From Nocardiopsis_B mangrovi (GTDB lineage: Bacteria > Actinomycetota > Actinomycetes > Streptosporangiales > Streptosporangiaceae), in contig NZ_JBHSFQ010000028.1 in NCBI RefSeq assembly GCF_042653925.1, forward strand, positions 1 to 64,000: a stretch of DNA of 64,000 nucleotides. Direction: 5' to 3'. Below the pieces are notes generated by a model. It ran no database searches, was not told the DNA's origin, and saw only the letters and a program-made list of their open reading frames with translations. A program made the translations under genes and the position numbers. Shown here piece after piece: positions 17,091-26,635 of this stretch (the stretch's first letter is position 1; the number at the start of each line of letters is the position of its first letter).

Positions 17091-17452
17091 ACCCCTGATC
17101 GTGCCATGTATGCGGCGCGGGCGTGTCGTTACCGCCCCGGAGGCGGCCCGGATCGGCCATCATTGGAGCCCGCCGTGTGCGGGGATGATGGGGAGGGTGA
17201 ACCTGATAACGACTTCATCGCGGCAGCGATCCCAAGATCATTACAAAAGGCCGACACGCCGGAAAAACTCCGCGTCCGCGGACGTGACTCGTGCCACCGT
17301 CATGGGGTGCCCACCGTCACGCGCCGCAACCGCCGGCGCGCTCTGCCGCGACGGTGCGGCCGTGGCCGGCACGGGCGCGTCGCGACGCGCGCGGCCGCCG
17401 CGGCCTGCGGTGCGACATGCTCCATCACAAGATTAAGGCTGACGTTTCCACC
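17091..17452. other. 362-bp divergent control region, hemE / DUF3000 gene
   Basis: It must contain the promoters of both divergent genes. An A/T-richer stretch at about 17200-17270 contrasts with the surrounding sequence, but I find no clear -35/-10 pair, repeat or RNA element. Confidence 0.35.
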
Positions 17453-18034
17453 ATGCCCCCTCTCGGTAGGGTCGATGACGCGCCCCCCGCGTTCAGGCGA
17501 GCGGTCGAGAGTCTGCGTACGCCCGCGGTCCGGCCCGAGATCACGGTCGAGGACATTCCCGCCCCCCAGCGCCTGGCCCCCTATGCCGTCGCCATGTCGG
17601 CCAGTGTCGGCGTCGACGGCGACGACGCCGCCTTCGGCCGGCTGATCGTCCTGTACGACCCCGAGGGCACGCGCGAATGGCCCGGCCCGTTCCGGGTCGT
17701 CGCGTGGGTCAGCGCCGATCTGGAGTCGGAGATCGCGGCCGACCCGCTGCTGGGCCAGGTCGCGTGGAGCTGGCTGGCCGAGGCGCTCACCGGGCACGGG
17801 GCCGAGCACCGCGAGCTCAGCGGAACTGTGACACGCGCCACGACCGAGGGCTTCGCCGCGAAGGCCGACCAGGCCATGTCGACGGAGCTGGAGCTGCGCG
17901 CGTCGTGGTCGCCGGAGTCCGACGACCTGTCGGCGCACATGGAGGTGTGGCTGGAGCTCCTGTCGTCGGCGGCGGGGCTGCCGCCCATCGACGTGGCCGA
18001 CATCGCCCAGCGCCGATCGCGGACCGAGGGCTGA
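17453..18034 (+). CDS. DUF3000 domain protein
   Basis: A 193-aa member of the actinobacterial DUF3000 family, function unknown. Characteristic parts are PAFRRAVESLRTPAVRPEITVEDIP, split here by a loop, and LAPYAVAMSASV, FRVVAWVSADLESEIAADPL, AWSWLAEAL. No signal peptide or membrane segment, so it is cytoplasmic. The family is commonly found next to hemE and an RNase D-like gene in actinobacteria, as here. ATG 17453 is chosen; ATG 17417, twelve codons upstream, is possible. Confidence 0.85.
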   Translation: MPPLGRVDDAPPAFRRAVESLRTPAVRPEITVEDIPAPQRLAPYAVAMSASVGVDGDDAAFGRLIVLYDPEGTREWPGPFRVVAWVSADLESEIAADPLLGQVAWSWLAEALTGHGAEHRELSGTVTRATTEGFAAKADQAMSTELELRASWSPESDDLSAHMEVWLELLSSAAGLPPIDVADIAQRRSRTEG

Positions 18035-18047
18035 GCCGCCGCCACCG

Positions 18048-18071
18048 GTCCCGCGGAGCGCCCCGCGGGAC
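18048..18071 (+). terminator. Hairpin after the DUF3000 gene
   Basis: Arms gtcccgcgg (18048-18056) and ccgcgggac (18063-18071) with a 6-base loop, 13 bp after the stop. Confidence 0.55.
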
Positions 18072-18125
18072 GACGGCGCGGCGCCGTCCGCGGCCCTCCC
18101 TGCGGCGGCCGACGGCGGAAGGACA

Positions 18126-18131
18126 TACCGT
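18126..18131 (+). promoter_or_regulatory. -10 element of a probable leaderless promoter for the RNase D gene
   Basis: TACCGT ends six bases before GTG 18138. The spacing supports that GTG and leaderless initiation. Confidence 0.45.
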
Positions 18132-18137
18132 GGTGGG

Positions 18138-19415
18138 GTGGCGAACGTGCTGAACTCGAAGACAGGTACCCCCGAACCGGAGCATCCGCCGGAGCAGAAC
18201 GGGCCCGAAGCCCCCCTGTTGCGCGAACCCCGTGAAGGGCTGCCGCCCGTGGTGGCCGACGCCGCACACCTGGCCCGGGTGGTCGAGGCGTTCGGTGCGG
18301 GCAGCGGCCCGGTGGCCGTCGACGCCGAGCGGGCGTCGGGGTACCGCTACGGCCAGCGCGCGTATCTGGTCCAGCTGCGCCGCGCGGGAGCGGGTTCGGC
18401 GCTCATCGACCCGATCGCCTGCCCCGACCTCACCCCGCTGAGCGAGGCGCTGGCCGGCGCCGAGACGGTGCTGCACGCCGCCCACCAGGACCTGCCGTGC
18501 CTGAGCGAGGTCAACCTGCGCCCCGCCGTTCTCTTCGACACCGAGCTGGCCGGGCGGCTGCTGGGCTACCAGCGGGTGGGGCTGGGCTCCATGGTCGAGC
18601 GCGTCCTGGGCCTGCGGCTGGCCAAGGAGCACTCGGCCGTCGACTGGTCGGTGCGCCCGCTGCCGGCCGACTGGCTGACCTACGCGGCGCTGGACGTGGA
18701 GATCCTGGTCGAGCTGCGCGACGCCCTTGAGGCCGAGCTCGCCGAGGCCGGCAAGCTCGAATGGGCGCGCGAGGAGTTCGCTTCGGTGCTGGCCGCTCCG
18801 CCCAAGGAGCCGCGCACCGATCCCTGGCGCCGCACATCGGGCATCCACCGGGTGCGCAACCAGCGTGCGCTGGGCGTGGTGCGCGAGCTGTGGCAGGAGC
18901 GCGACCGGATCGCCCAGGAGCGCGACATCTCCCCGGGGCGGGTGCTGCCCGACGCCGGGATCGTCGAAGCCGCCACCGCGATGCCGCGCACCGCCCAGGA
19001 GCTGACCGCGCTCAAGCCGTTCAGCGTACGGCTGGCCCGCCGCTACGCGCAGAACTGGATCAAGGCGATCAGCCGGGCCCGCGACCTCTCGGCCGCGGAC
19101 CTGCCGCAGCCCAGCGCGCCGGGCGACGGCCCGCCGCCCACCAACCGGTGGGCCGACCGCGATCCGGCGGCCGCGCGGCGGCTGGAGGCCGCCCGGGCGG
19201 CGGTGAGCGCCATCGCCGAGCGGGTCACCATGCCCACCGAGAACCTGCTCCAGCCCGACGCGGTGCGGCGGCTGTCGTGGAGTCCGCCCGCGGCGGCCGG
19301 CACGGATGCGGTCGCCGCCCACCTGCGGGCGCACGGGGCGCGCGATTGGCAGGTGGCGCTGACCGCCGAGGCGCTCGCGGGGGCGCTGGCGAAGGCCGCC
19401 GGGACGTCCGCCTGA
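18138..19415 (+). CDS. Ribonuclease D-like 3'-5' exonuclease with HRDC domain
   Basis: A 425-aa DEDDy exonuclease for RNA 3'-end processing. The catalytic carboxylates appear in VAVDAERASGYRYG (motif I, D-x-E), LHAAHQDLPCL (motif II, D) and YAALDVEILVEL (motif III, Tyr and Asp four apart). An HRDC domain follows at about 235-310 (RNQRALGVVRELWQERDRIA, GRVLPDAGIVEAA). GTG 18138 is supported by the TACCGT hexamer. The gene follows DUF3000 and may be co-expressed, though a hairpin separates them. Confidence 0.9.
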   Translation: MANVLNSKTGTPEPEHPPEQNGPEAPLLREPREGLPPVVADAAHLARVVEAFGAGSGPVAVDAERASGYRYGQRAYLVQLRRAGAGSALIDPIACPDLTPLSEALAGAETVLHAAHQDLPCLSEVNLRPAVLFDTELAGRLLGYQRVGLGSMVERVLGLRLAKEHSAVDWSVRPLPADWLTYAALDVEILVELRDALEAELAEAGKLEWAREEFASVLAAPPKEPRTDPWRRTSGIHRVRNQRALGVVRELWQERDRIAQERDISPGRVLPDAGIVEAATAMPRTAQELTALKPFSVRLARRYAQNWIKAISRARDLSAADLPQPSAPGDGPPPTNRWADRDPAAARRLEAARAAVSAIAERVTMPTENLLQPDAVRRLSWSPPAAAGTDAVAAHLRAHGARDWQVALTAEALAGALAKAAGTSA

Positions 19416-19637
19416 GCGGTCGATAGGACCCACATCACGCCGTTGGATGGCTTTAAACCTGATCATGGCCAAAAAATGGCACAAGTGACACGATTCACCC
19501 TGACGGCACACCCCCTAGGCACTTCCCCGCCACAGGTTCACGGATTAAGTTATTGAATCGTGCTGTTGTTGATGCGGGGTGGCAAGTTTCGGGGCGCGGT
19601 GGGCCGCGGCCGTGCAGAGGTGGTGAGTCTGGTGTCG

Positions 19638-20495
19638 ATGTGGCGATCCCTGCTGCGGAAGACAGGGCTCGCCTCCGGCGGGCTGCCGTCTCCCGCCACA
19701 TCTCCGGAGCAGGGCCACACCCCGGGGCAGCGCGCCGCGGCCCTGGAGCGCACCCTGCACGAGACCGCCGACGCCTTCGGCCCCGACGACGAGCGCACCA
19801 TCACCGCCGGGAACAACCTCGCCAGCAAGTACGCCCAGATCGGCCGGCGCGAGGCGGCGGTCGCCCAGTTCGAGCGCACCCTCGACTCCGCCGTGCGCGT
19901 GTTCGGCGAGGACCACGAGCAGACCGACACCATCCGGGAGAACCTCGCCTGGAGCCTGGAGGACTCCGGCCGCCCCGCCGAGGCCGCGGCCATCTGGGAG
20001 GTCCTGCTGGAGCACCGCGACTCCCGGCTGGGGCCGGTGGCCGCCGACACCGTGGCGGCGCGCAGCCGGCTGGCGATCTGCTACCGCCGCTGCGGGCACC
20101 ACGACGCCGCCATCGCGCACTTCGAGCGCGCCGTCGAGGACTCCGGGGTCCCCGAGGAGCGCGAGCACCTGCGCATCGGCCTGAGCACGGCCTACGCCGC
20201 GGTCGGGCGCTACGACGACACCACCCAGCAGTTGCGCATGGTCCTCGCCCAGCGCCGCCGCCGGCTGGGCGGCCGGCACCTCGACACCCTGCTGGTCCAC
20301 CACCGGCTGGGCCGCGCCTACACCCAGGCCGGACGGCCCGAGGAGGCCGTCGAGACGCTGCGGGCGGCCTACCGCAACGGCCTGGCCGCCGCGGGCGACC
20401 CCGAGATCCGCATGCTCACCCTGAAGATGCGCCGCGACCTCGCCGGCGCACTCAGCGCGATGGGCCGGCACCGCGACGCGGCCGCCCTCTTCTGA
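19638..20495 (+). CDS. Tetratricopeptide repeat protein
   Basis: A 285-aa protein (from ATG 19638) that is almost wholly helical TPR units. Repeats of about 42 residues are seen with landmarks such as AGNNLASKYAQIGRREAAVA, RENLAWSLEDSGRPAEAAAI, RLAICYRRCGHHDAAIAHF and HHRLGRAYTQAGRPEEAVE. The TPR_10/12 style resembles actinomycete NB-ARC-TPR proteins without the ATPase. It would act as a protein-binding scaffold; partners are unknown. The start is uncertain: the frame is open from ATG 19560, and GTG 19632 has GAGG at a better distance. It precedes fadA but has its own long upstream region. Confidence 0.82.
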   Translation: MWRSLLRKTGLASGGLPSPATSPEQGHTPGQRAAALERTLHETADAFGPDDERTITAGNNLASKYAQIGRREAAVAQFERTLDSAVRVFGEDHEQTDTIRENLAWSLEDSGRPAEAAAIWEVLLEHRDSRLGPVAADTVAARSRLAICYRRCGHHDAAIAHFERAVEDSGVPEEREHLRIGLSTAYAAVGRYDDTTQQLRMVLAQRRRRLGGRHLDTLLVHHRLGRAYTQAGRPEEAVETLRAAYRNGLAAAGDPEIRMLTLKMRRDLAGALSAMGRHRDAAALF

Positions 20496-20659
20496 CCACG
20501 GACCGCGGCACCGCGGGCGCGTCCCGGCGCCCGTCCGGCCACCCGGTCGCCCGGCCTCCCCTTGCCGGCCACCGGCACGGACGCGCCCTGCGCCGGGCCC
20601 TCCGGCATGCGGCGGGCCGCCGCGCGGGCGGATGTGGCAGACTGCTCCCCACACATTGG

Positions 20660-20673
20660 TTACCGACCAGTAG
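20660..20673 (+). promoter_or_regulatory. Operator-like palindrome before fadA
   Basis: ttaccgaccagtag is an imperfect palindrome overlapping a TAGCAT hexamer (20670-20675), 47 bp before the fadA start. It looks like a binding site of a TetR-type fatty-acid catabolism repressor; the identity of the regulator is inference. Confidence 0.4.
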
Positions 20674-20720
20674 CATGAGAGTCGTCACGCCACCCACTGC
20701 GCGATTAAGGAGGGCGAACC

Positions 20721-21923
20721 GTGCCGCGAACCGCCCGCGAAGTCGTTTTCGTCGACGGGGCCCGGACCCCGTTCGGCAAGTCCGGCAAGGGCCTCTACGC
20801 CGAGACCCGCGCCGACGACATGGTCGTCCGGGTCATCCGCGAACTGCTGCGCCGCAACCCCGGACTGCCGCCCGAACGCATCGACGAGGTCGCGATCGCC
20901 GCCACCACCCAGATCGGCGACCAGGGGCTGACGATCGGCCGCAGCGCCGCCCTCCTGGCCGGCCTCCCCCGCAGCGTTCCCGGCTACGCCATCGACCGCA
21001 TGTGCGCCGGCGCGCTCACGGCCGTCACCACCTCCGGGGCCGGGATCGCCTTCGGCGCCTACGACGTGGTCATCGCGGGCGGCGTCGAGCACATGGGCCG
21101 CCACCCCATGGGCGAGGGCATCGACCCCAACCCGCGCTTCCTCTCCGAGAAGCTGGTCGACCCCTCCGCCCTGGTCATGGGCAACACCGCCGAGAACCTG
21201 CACGACCGCTACCCCGCCATCACCAAGGAGCGCGCCGACGCCTACGCGGTGCGCAGCCAGGAAAAGGTCGCCAAGGCCTACGCCGACGGCCGGATCCAGC
21301 AGGACCTGGTCGACGTGCTGGTGCGCTCCGCCGAACAGGGCTACGGCCTGGCCACCGCCGACGAACCGCCCCGGCCGGGGACCACCATGGAGGGACTGGC
21401 CGGGCTCAAGACCCCGTTCCGGCCGCACGGGAACGTCACCCCCGGCAACGCGGCGGGGCTCAACGACGGCGCCACCGGGGCGATCCTGGCCGCCGAGGAC
21501 GTCGCCGCCGAGCTGGGCCTGAACGCCCGCATGCGCCTGGTCGACTTCTCGTTCGCGGGTGTGGAGCCCGAGGTGATGGGCGTGGGCCCGGTGCCCGCGA
21601 CCGAACGGCTGCTGGACCGCCAGGGCCTGGGGATCGGCGACATCGGCCTCATCGAGATCAACGAGGCGTTCGCCGTCCAGGTGCTGGCCTTCCTGGAGCA
21701 CTTCGGCCTGGCCGACGACGACCCCCGCGTCAACCCGTGGGGCGGCGCGATCGCGCTCGGCCACCCGCTGGCGTCCTCCGGCGTGCGGCTGATGACGCAG
21801 CTGGCGCGGCACTTCGCCGACCGCCCCGAGGTCCGCTACGGCCTGACCACCATGTGCGTGGGCCTGGGCATGGGCGGGACCGTCCTGTGGGAGAACACGA
21901 ACTGGGAAGGGAACGACCAGTGA
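20721..21923 (+). CDS. fadA: Acetyl-CoA acyltransferase (3-ketoacyl-CoA thiolase)
   Basis: Last step of beta-oxidation: thiolytic cleavage of 3-ketoacyl-CoA. The 400-aa thiolase has the nucleophilic Cys in DRMCAGALTAV, the catalytic His in GGAIALGHPLASSG and the second Cys in TMCVGLGMGG. GTG 20721 follows AAGGAGG. The stop overlaps the GTG of fadB as GTGA, so the alpha and beta parts of the oxidation complex are made together. A palindrome upstream may be the operator. Confidence 0.94.
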   Translation: MPRTAREVVFVDGARTPFGKSGKGLYAETRADDMVVRVIRELLRRNPGLPPERIDEVAIAATTQIGDQGLTIGRSAALLAGLPRSVPGYAIDRMCAGALTAVTTSGAGIAFGAYDVVIAGGVEHMGRHPMGEGIDPNPRFLSEKLVDPSALVMGNTAENLHDRYPAITKERADAYAVRSQEKVAKAYADGRIQQDLVDVLVRSAEQGYGLATADEPPRPGTTMEGLAGLKTPFRPHGNVTPGNAAGLNDGATGAILAAEDVAAELGLNARMRLVDFSFAGVEPEVMGVGPVPATERLLDRQGLGIGDIGLIEINEAFAVQVLAFLEHFGLADDDPRVNPWGGAIALGHPLASSGVRLMTQLARHFADRPEVRYGLTTMCVGLGMGGTVLWENTNWEGNDQ

Positions 21924-24064
21924 GCAGCGCCATCGACCAGCCCCACCCGGCCCCCGCCTCCTCGGGCGCCGGCACCGCGGCGCGCGGCGGCCTCGGGGAC
22001 ATGTTCGCCGACGAGGTCGTCACCCGCGCCCTCGCGCGCGACGTGCGGCTGCCCGGCGGAGCGGGCACCGCCGTGCTGATCACCCTGGACAACGGGCACG
22101 ACCACACCAAGCCGAACACGTTCGGCCCGGCCGGGCTGCTCAGCCTCGACGCCGCCATCGAGGCGGCCCGGGCGCGCACCGACATCGCCGCGGTGGCCAT
22201 CACCGGCAAGCCGTTCATCTTCGCCGTGGGCGCCGACCTCACCGGGATCCCCCTGCTGCGCGACCGGGCGCAGGCCCACGCCATCGGCCGCCTCGGCCAC
22301 GACGTGTTCCGCAAGCTGGGCGAGCTGGACGTGCCCACGTTCGCGTTCGTCAACGGCGCCGCCATGGGCGGCGGCGTGGAGGTGGCGCTGCACTGCACCT
22401 ACCGCACCGTGTCCTCGGGCGTGCCGGCGTTCTCCCTTCCCGAGGCGTTCCTCGGCCTGGTCCCCGGATGGGGCGGCACCTACCTGCTCCCCCGTCTGAT
22501 CGGCGCCGAGAAGGCGCTGAAACTGATCATCGACAACCCGCTGGCCCAGAACAAGACGATCAAGGGCCCCCAGGTGTTCGAGATGGGGATCGCCGACGCC
22601 GTCTTCGAGCCCGCCGACTTCGTCGAGGAGTCGCTGGCCTGGGCGGCGCGGGTCCTCACCGGAGAGGTCACCGTCGAGCGCCCCGAGGTCGACACCGGCG
22701 AGGCGTGGCAGCGGGCGGTGGACACCGCCGGGTTCGTCCTGGAGGGCAAGCTGCACGGTGCCGCGCCCGCCCCGGTCCGCGCCCTGGAGCTCGTCGCGCA
22801 GGCGCGGACCCGCACCCGCGACGAGGGCTTCGCGGCCGAGGACGACGCGCTGGCCGACCTCATCATGGGCGACGAGCTGAAAGCCGGCCTCTACTCCTTC
22901 GACCTGGTGCAGAAGCGCGCCCGGCGCCCCGCCGGCGCCCCCGACAAGGCGCTGGCGCGGCCGGTGACCAAGGTCGGCGTCGTCGGCGCCGGCCTGATGG
23001 CCGGGCAGCTCGCGCTGCTGTTCGCGCGCCGCCTCGGGGTGCCGGTGGTCATGACCGACCTCGACCAGGAGCGCTTGGACAAGGGCGTCGGCTATGTGCA
23101 CGGCGAGGTCGACCGGCTGCTGGCCAAGGGCCGCGTCTCCCCCGATGCGGCCAACCGGCTCAAGCACCAGGTGTCGGGGTCGCTCACCAAGGACGCGTTC
23201 GCCGACGCCGACTTCGTCATCGAGGCCGTCTTCGAGCGGATGGACGTCAAGCAGCAGGTGTTCGCCGAGGTCGAGGCGGTCGTCTCGCCCGAGGCCGTGA
23301 TCGCGACCAACACCTCCTCGCTGTCGGTCTCGGAGATGGCGGGCAAGCTGCGCCACCCCGAGCGCGTCGTCGGCTTCCACTTCTTCAACCCGGTCGCGGT
23401 GCTGCCGCTGCTGGAGATCGTCCGCGGCGAGCAGACCGACGACGCCACCCTGGCCACGGCGTTCGCCGCCGCCAAGGGGCTGAAGAAGACCGCGGTGCTG
23501 TGCCGGGACGCGCCGGCGTTCGTGGTGAACCGGCTGCTCACCCTGTTCATGGGCGAGGTACTGAAGGCGATCGAGGAGGGCACCGCCCCCGAGGCCGCCG
23601 ACCGCGCCGTGGCGCCGCTGGGACTGCCGATGCCGCCGCTGCTGCTGCTCCAGCTGGTGGGCCCGGCCGTGGCGCTGCACGTATCGGAGACCCTGCACGG
23701 GGCGTTCCCGGACCGGTTCGCGGTCTCGGCGCAGCACCGCCGGCTGGTCGAGGCGGGCAAGACGGCGGTGTACGCGCCGGACTTCACGATCGACCCGGAG
23801 GTGGCGGAGCTGTTCTCCGGCGGCGACCGGCCGTCCGACGAGGCGGAGATCCTCGACCGGGCGCTGCGGGCGCTGGCGCGCGAGATCCGGATCATGCTCG
23901 ACGAGGGCGTGGTGGCCGAGCCCGCCGACATCGACCTGTGCCTGATCAGCGGTGCCGGCTGGCCGTTCCACCTGGGCGGGATCACGCCGTATCTGGACCG
24001 CACCGGCATCGCGGAGAAGGTCAACGGCGCGCCGTTCCACCCGCACGGGCTCCAGGCGCTCTAG
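21920..24064 (+). CDS. fadB: Fatty oxidation complex alpha subunit (enoyl-CoA hydratase / 3-hydroxyacyl-CoA dehydrogenase)
   Basis: Bifunctional 714-aa enzyme. The crotonase domain is at about 45-300, with the oxyanion-hole segments FAVGADLTGIP and NGAAMGGGVEVALH and catalytic Glu in SLPEAFLGLVPGWGG. The NAD-binding 3-hydroxyacyl-CoA dehydrogenase domain begins at about 350 (VGVVGAGLMAGQLA) and includes TNTSSLSVSEMA and GFHFFNPV with its catalytic His. Two C-terminal helical domains start with DAPAFVVNRLLTLF. GTG 21920 is coupled to fadA by four bases. The frame is open far upstream, but only this start fits the family. A hairpin terminator follows. Confidence 0.94.
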   Translation: MSSAIDQPHPAPASSGAGTAARGGLGDMFADEVVTRALARDVRLPGGAGTAVLITLDNGHDHTKPNTFGPAGLLSLDAAIEAARARTDIAAVAITGKPFIFAVGADLTGIPLLRDRAQAHAIGRLGHDVFRKLGELDVPTFAFVNGAAMGGGVEVALHCTYRTVSSGVPAFSLPEAFLGLVPGWGGTYLLPRLIGAEKALKLIIDNPLAQNKTIKGPQVFEMGIADAVFEPADFVEESLAWAARVLTGEVTVERPEVDTGEAWQRAVDTAGFVLEGKLHGAAPAPVRALELVAQARTRTRDEGFAAEDDALADLIMGDELKAGLYSFDLVQKRARRPAGAPDKALARPVTKVGVVGAGLMAGQLALLFARRLGVPVVMTDLDQERLDKGVGYVHGEVDRLLAKGRVSPDAANRLKHQVSGSLTKDAFADADFVIEAVFERMDVKQQVFAEVEAVVSPEAVIATNTSSLSVSEMAGKLRHPERVVGFHFFNPVAVLPLLEIVRGEQTDDATLATAFAAAKGLKKTAVLCRDAPAFVVNRLLTLFMGEVLKAIEEGTAPEAADRAVAPLGLPMPPLLLLQLVGPAVALHVSETLHGAFPDRFAVSAQHRRLVEAGKTAVYAPDFTIDPEVAELFSGGDRPSDEAEILDRALRALAREIRIMLDEGVVAEPADIDLCLISGAGWPFHLGGITPYLDRTGIAEKVNGAPFHPHGLQAL

Positions 24065-24104
24065 CACGGGCCTCCGGCGGGCGGGCCGCGCCCGGCGACG
24101 GCAC

Positions 24105-24144
24105 GAGGGCCTCTGTTCCCGGAGGTCCGGGAACAGAGGCCCTC
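24105..24144 (+). terminator. Terminator of fadAB
   Basis: 16-bp perfect arms (gagggcctctgttccc and its complement) with a loop that can extend the stem by gga/tcc, 40 bp after the fadB stop and upstream of the convergent MMPL gene end. Confidence 0.8.
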
Positions 24145-24205
24145 CGCTGTCCGGCCCGTCCCGCGGTGCGGGGCGGGCCGGACGGTGCGGCTCGGGTCCG
24201 GGGCC

Positions 24206-26437
24206 TCAGCCCACGGGGACCGAGGGGCGCTCGTGCCCCGCGCCGTCCCGGCCCGCGTCCGCCGCGCCGGCGGCCGAGGGGTCCTCCCCGGACTCGGTGA
24301 TGCCCACGCGGTCGTGCAGCCGCCGCAGCGGGGCGGGCAGCCACCAGTTGGCGCCCCCCAGCAGCCGCATGGTGGCCGGGACCAGGAGCGCGCGCACCAG
24401 GGTGGCGTCGACGACCACCGCCATGGCCAGGCCGATGCCGATGATCTTGAGGAAGAGCAGCGACGACGACCCCATCGCGCCGAGGACCACGACCAGCAGC
24501 AGGGCCGCGCTGGTGATGATGCCGCCGGTGCGCTGGAGCCCCACGGCGACGGAGTGGGAGTTGTCCCCGGTCGCGAGGTACTCCTCGCGCACCCGGCTGA
24601 GCAGGAACAGCTCGTAGTCCATGGCCAGGCCGAAGGCCACGATGATGATCAGCACGAGGTAGGTGGGGTCGATGGTGCCGACCGCGGTGAAGCCGAGCGG
24701 CGTCCCCAGGTGTCCCTCCTGGAAGCCCCAGATCACCACGCCCAGCGAGGCGCCCAGCGACAGGAAGCCCATCAGCACCGCCTTGACCGGCAGGACCAGC
24801 GAGCCGAACGCCAGGAAGAGCAGCACCAGTGTCACGGCGATGACGAAGGCCAGGGTCGCGGGCACCGCGTCGACGATGGCCCGGACGTTGTCGAGCTGGA
24901 GGGCGGCGACGCCGCCGACCAGCGTCTCGGTGCCGGCCGGGCCGGTCTCGGCGCGCACGTCGCGGACCAGGTCCTGGGTGGCCGGGTCGTCGGTGTCGCC
25001 CTCGTAGGCCACCGTGACGTGGGCGATGCCGTCGCCCGTGCGCTCGACGTCGGCGGAGACCGCGCCGTCGAGGTCCGCCAGGCGGTCGGTGTAGTCGCGC
25101 AGGTCGTCCTCTGCCGCGTCGCCGGTGACGGCGACGTCGATCACGCTGATGCCGCCGGCCGGGAAGTCGTCGCGCAGCGATTCGGTGGCGATGCGGCTCG
25201 GGGCGTCCTCGGGCAGGTAGCGCTGGTCGGTGGAGCCGACATCGGTGAACACCAGAGCCGAGGAGAAGGCCAGGAGGACCGCGCCCACGCCCGCGGCGTA
25301 GAGGACGGGCCGGCGCATGACGCTGTGGGCGAGCCGGGCCCAGGCGCCCGCGCGGGCCTCGATGGCGCCGGTGACCGTGGGGACGGCGGCCCGGCTCCGG
25401 CGGCGGAACAGCCGCAGCGCGTCGATGCGCCGCCCCACGACGCCCAGCAGCGCGGGCAGGACGATCAGCGCGGCCAGGACGTCGAACAGGACGACGGCGA
25501 TGCCGCCGAGGCCGATGGAGCGCAGGATGGGCTGCGGGAAGAAGAGCAGGCCGGCGAAGGCGATCATCACGGTGACGCCGGAGAACGCGACCGTGCGCCC
25601 GGCGGTGGCCAGGGTCCGCGGGATGGCGTCGGCGATCTCGGCGCCGCGGCCCAGCTCCTCGCGGAACCGGTTGACCATGAACAGCCCGTAGTCGATGGCC
25701 AGGCCCAGGCCGAGGATGGTCGCGACGTTGACCGCGAAGACCGACACCTCGGTGACGTAGGTGAGGGCGTGCAGCAGCGTGAGGGAGCCGAGGATGGCCA
25801 GGCCGCCCACCGCCAGGGGCATGAGCGCGGCGACCACGCCGCCGAAGATGGCCACCAGCAGGACGAGCAGCACCGGCAGCGAGATCAGCTCGGCGCGCAC
25901 GACGTCGCCCTCGGCCTGGGCCGACAGCTCGCTCTCGATGGCGACGGGCCCGCCGAGGTGGGTCTCCAGCTGCCCGGCGTCGAGGTCGTCGGCGATGGCC
26001 TCGAAGTTCTCCATGCGCTCGGCGTCGGTGTCGCCGGCGAGGGTGATGGGGACGTAGGTGGAGTGGCGGTCCTCGGAGATGAGGACGCCGCGCTCGATGT
26101 CGGTGAGGCCCTCGTCGAGGTAGGTGGTGACCGACGCGACGCGGTCCTCGGGGAGGTCGTCGCGCATCTGCTCGACCGAGAACGCGAACATCTGGTTGTC
26201 GATGGGCAGGTCCACGCTGCTGTACACGGCCACGACGTCGACCTCGTCGTGGCCGAGCTCCTCGGCCAGCACCTCGGCGGCGCGCGTGGACTCGGCGCCG
26301 GGGTCCTCGAACCCGCCGTCGCTCACGGCGTTGAAGACGCCGGTTCCCCACACGGCGGAGAAGGCGACGAAGACCGCGGTGGCCACGAGCACCCAGACGC
26401 GCCCGCGATAGCCGAACCGCCCTAGGCTTGCGAACAT
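24206..26437 (-). CDS. MMPL family RND transporter
   Basis: A 743-aa membrane exporter of the MMPL/RND superfamily, likely for lipids or hydrophobic compounds. It has two homologous halves: a first transmembrane helix, a large extracytoplasmic loop and five clustered helices in each. The paired helix motifs GLAIDYGLFMVNRFREEL and GLAMDYELFLLSRVREEY contain the Asp-Tyr pair used for proton coupling. ATG 26437 is preferred because AAGGGG lies at good distance; ATG 26455 is in frame. It is divergent from a TetR regulator with shared boxes in the 225-bp gap, which strongly suggests repression by that protein. Confidence 0.92.
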   Translation of the reverse strand: MFASLGRFGYRGRVWVLVATAVFVAFSAVWGTGVFNAVSDGGFEDPGAESTRAAEVLAEELGHDEVDVVAVYSSVDLPIDNQMFAFSVEQMRDDLPEDRVASVTTYLDEGLTDIERGVLISEDRHSTYVPITLAGDTDAERMENFEAIADDLDAGQLETHLGGPVAIESELSAQAEGDVVRAELISLPVLLVLLVAIFGGVVAALMPLAVGGLAILGSLTLLHALTYVTEVSVFAVNVATILGLGLAIDYGLFMVNRFREELGRGAEIADAIPRTLATAGRTVAFSGVTVMIAFAGLLFFPQPILRSIGLGGIAVVLFDVLAALIVLPALLGVVGRRIDALRLFRRRSRAAVPTVTGAIEARAGAWARLAHSVMRRPVLYAAGVGAVLLAFSSALVFTDVGSTDQRYLPEDAPSRIATESLRDDFPAGGISVIDVAVTGDAAEDDLRDYTDRLADLDGAVSADVERTGDGIAHVTVAYEGDTDDPATQDLVRDVRAETGPAGTETLVGGVAALQLDNVRAIVDAVPATLAFVIAVTLVLLFLAFGSLVLPVKAVLMGFLSLGASLGVVIWGFQEGHLGTPLGFTAVGTIDPTYLVLIIIVAFGLAMDYELFLLSRVREEYLATGDNSHSVAVGLQRTGGIITSAALLLVVVLGAMGSSSLLFLKIIGIGLAMAVVVDATLVRALLVPATMRLLGGANWWLPAPLRRLHDRVGITESGEDPSAAGAADAGRDGAGHERPSVPVG

Positions 26438-26490
26438 GAATCCGCCCCTTGGCATGGTGTTAACGTAGTGTGAAGGGAGATCAGGAGAGT

Positions 26491-26506
26491 AAACGGTGTT
26501 AGCTTT
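26491..26506 (-). promoter_or_regulatory. Operator-like box, MMPL side
   Basis: aaacggtgttagcttt on the + strand reads aaagctaacaccgttt on the - strand. It is the same 16-base word as the box at 26636-26651 apart from two changes, and is oriented toward the MMPL gene, 54 bp upstream of its start. Probably bound by the divergent TetR protein. Confidence 0.55.
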
Positions 26507-26635
26507 CACCGGGGCCACCAGGGCCACCGGGCGCGGCGCCGCCGATACGAAGAGCGGCCCGCGGCAAGGACGGAACCGGCCGGGCCGGCGCCCTGAAGCA
26601 CCCCCGGCGACCAACCCGGGCAACACTCGTTCACT

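Noticed and set aside
17468..17473. TAGGGT inside the first codons of the DUF3000 gene as a leaderless promoter.
   Set aside because: No start codon follows at six to eight bases in the right frame, and the conserved N-terminal DUF3000 residues begin nearby, so it is probably coincidental.
19553..21919. Extension of the fadB frame some 2.4 kb upstream.
   Set aside because: The added sequence is Arg/Pro-rich low complexity opposite or out of frame with the TPR and thiolase genes. The GTG at 21920, coupled to fadA, fits the family.
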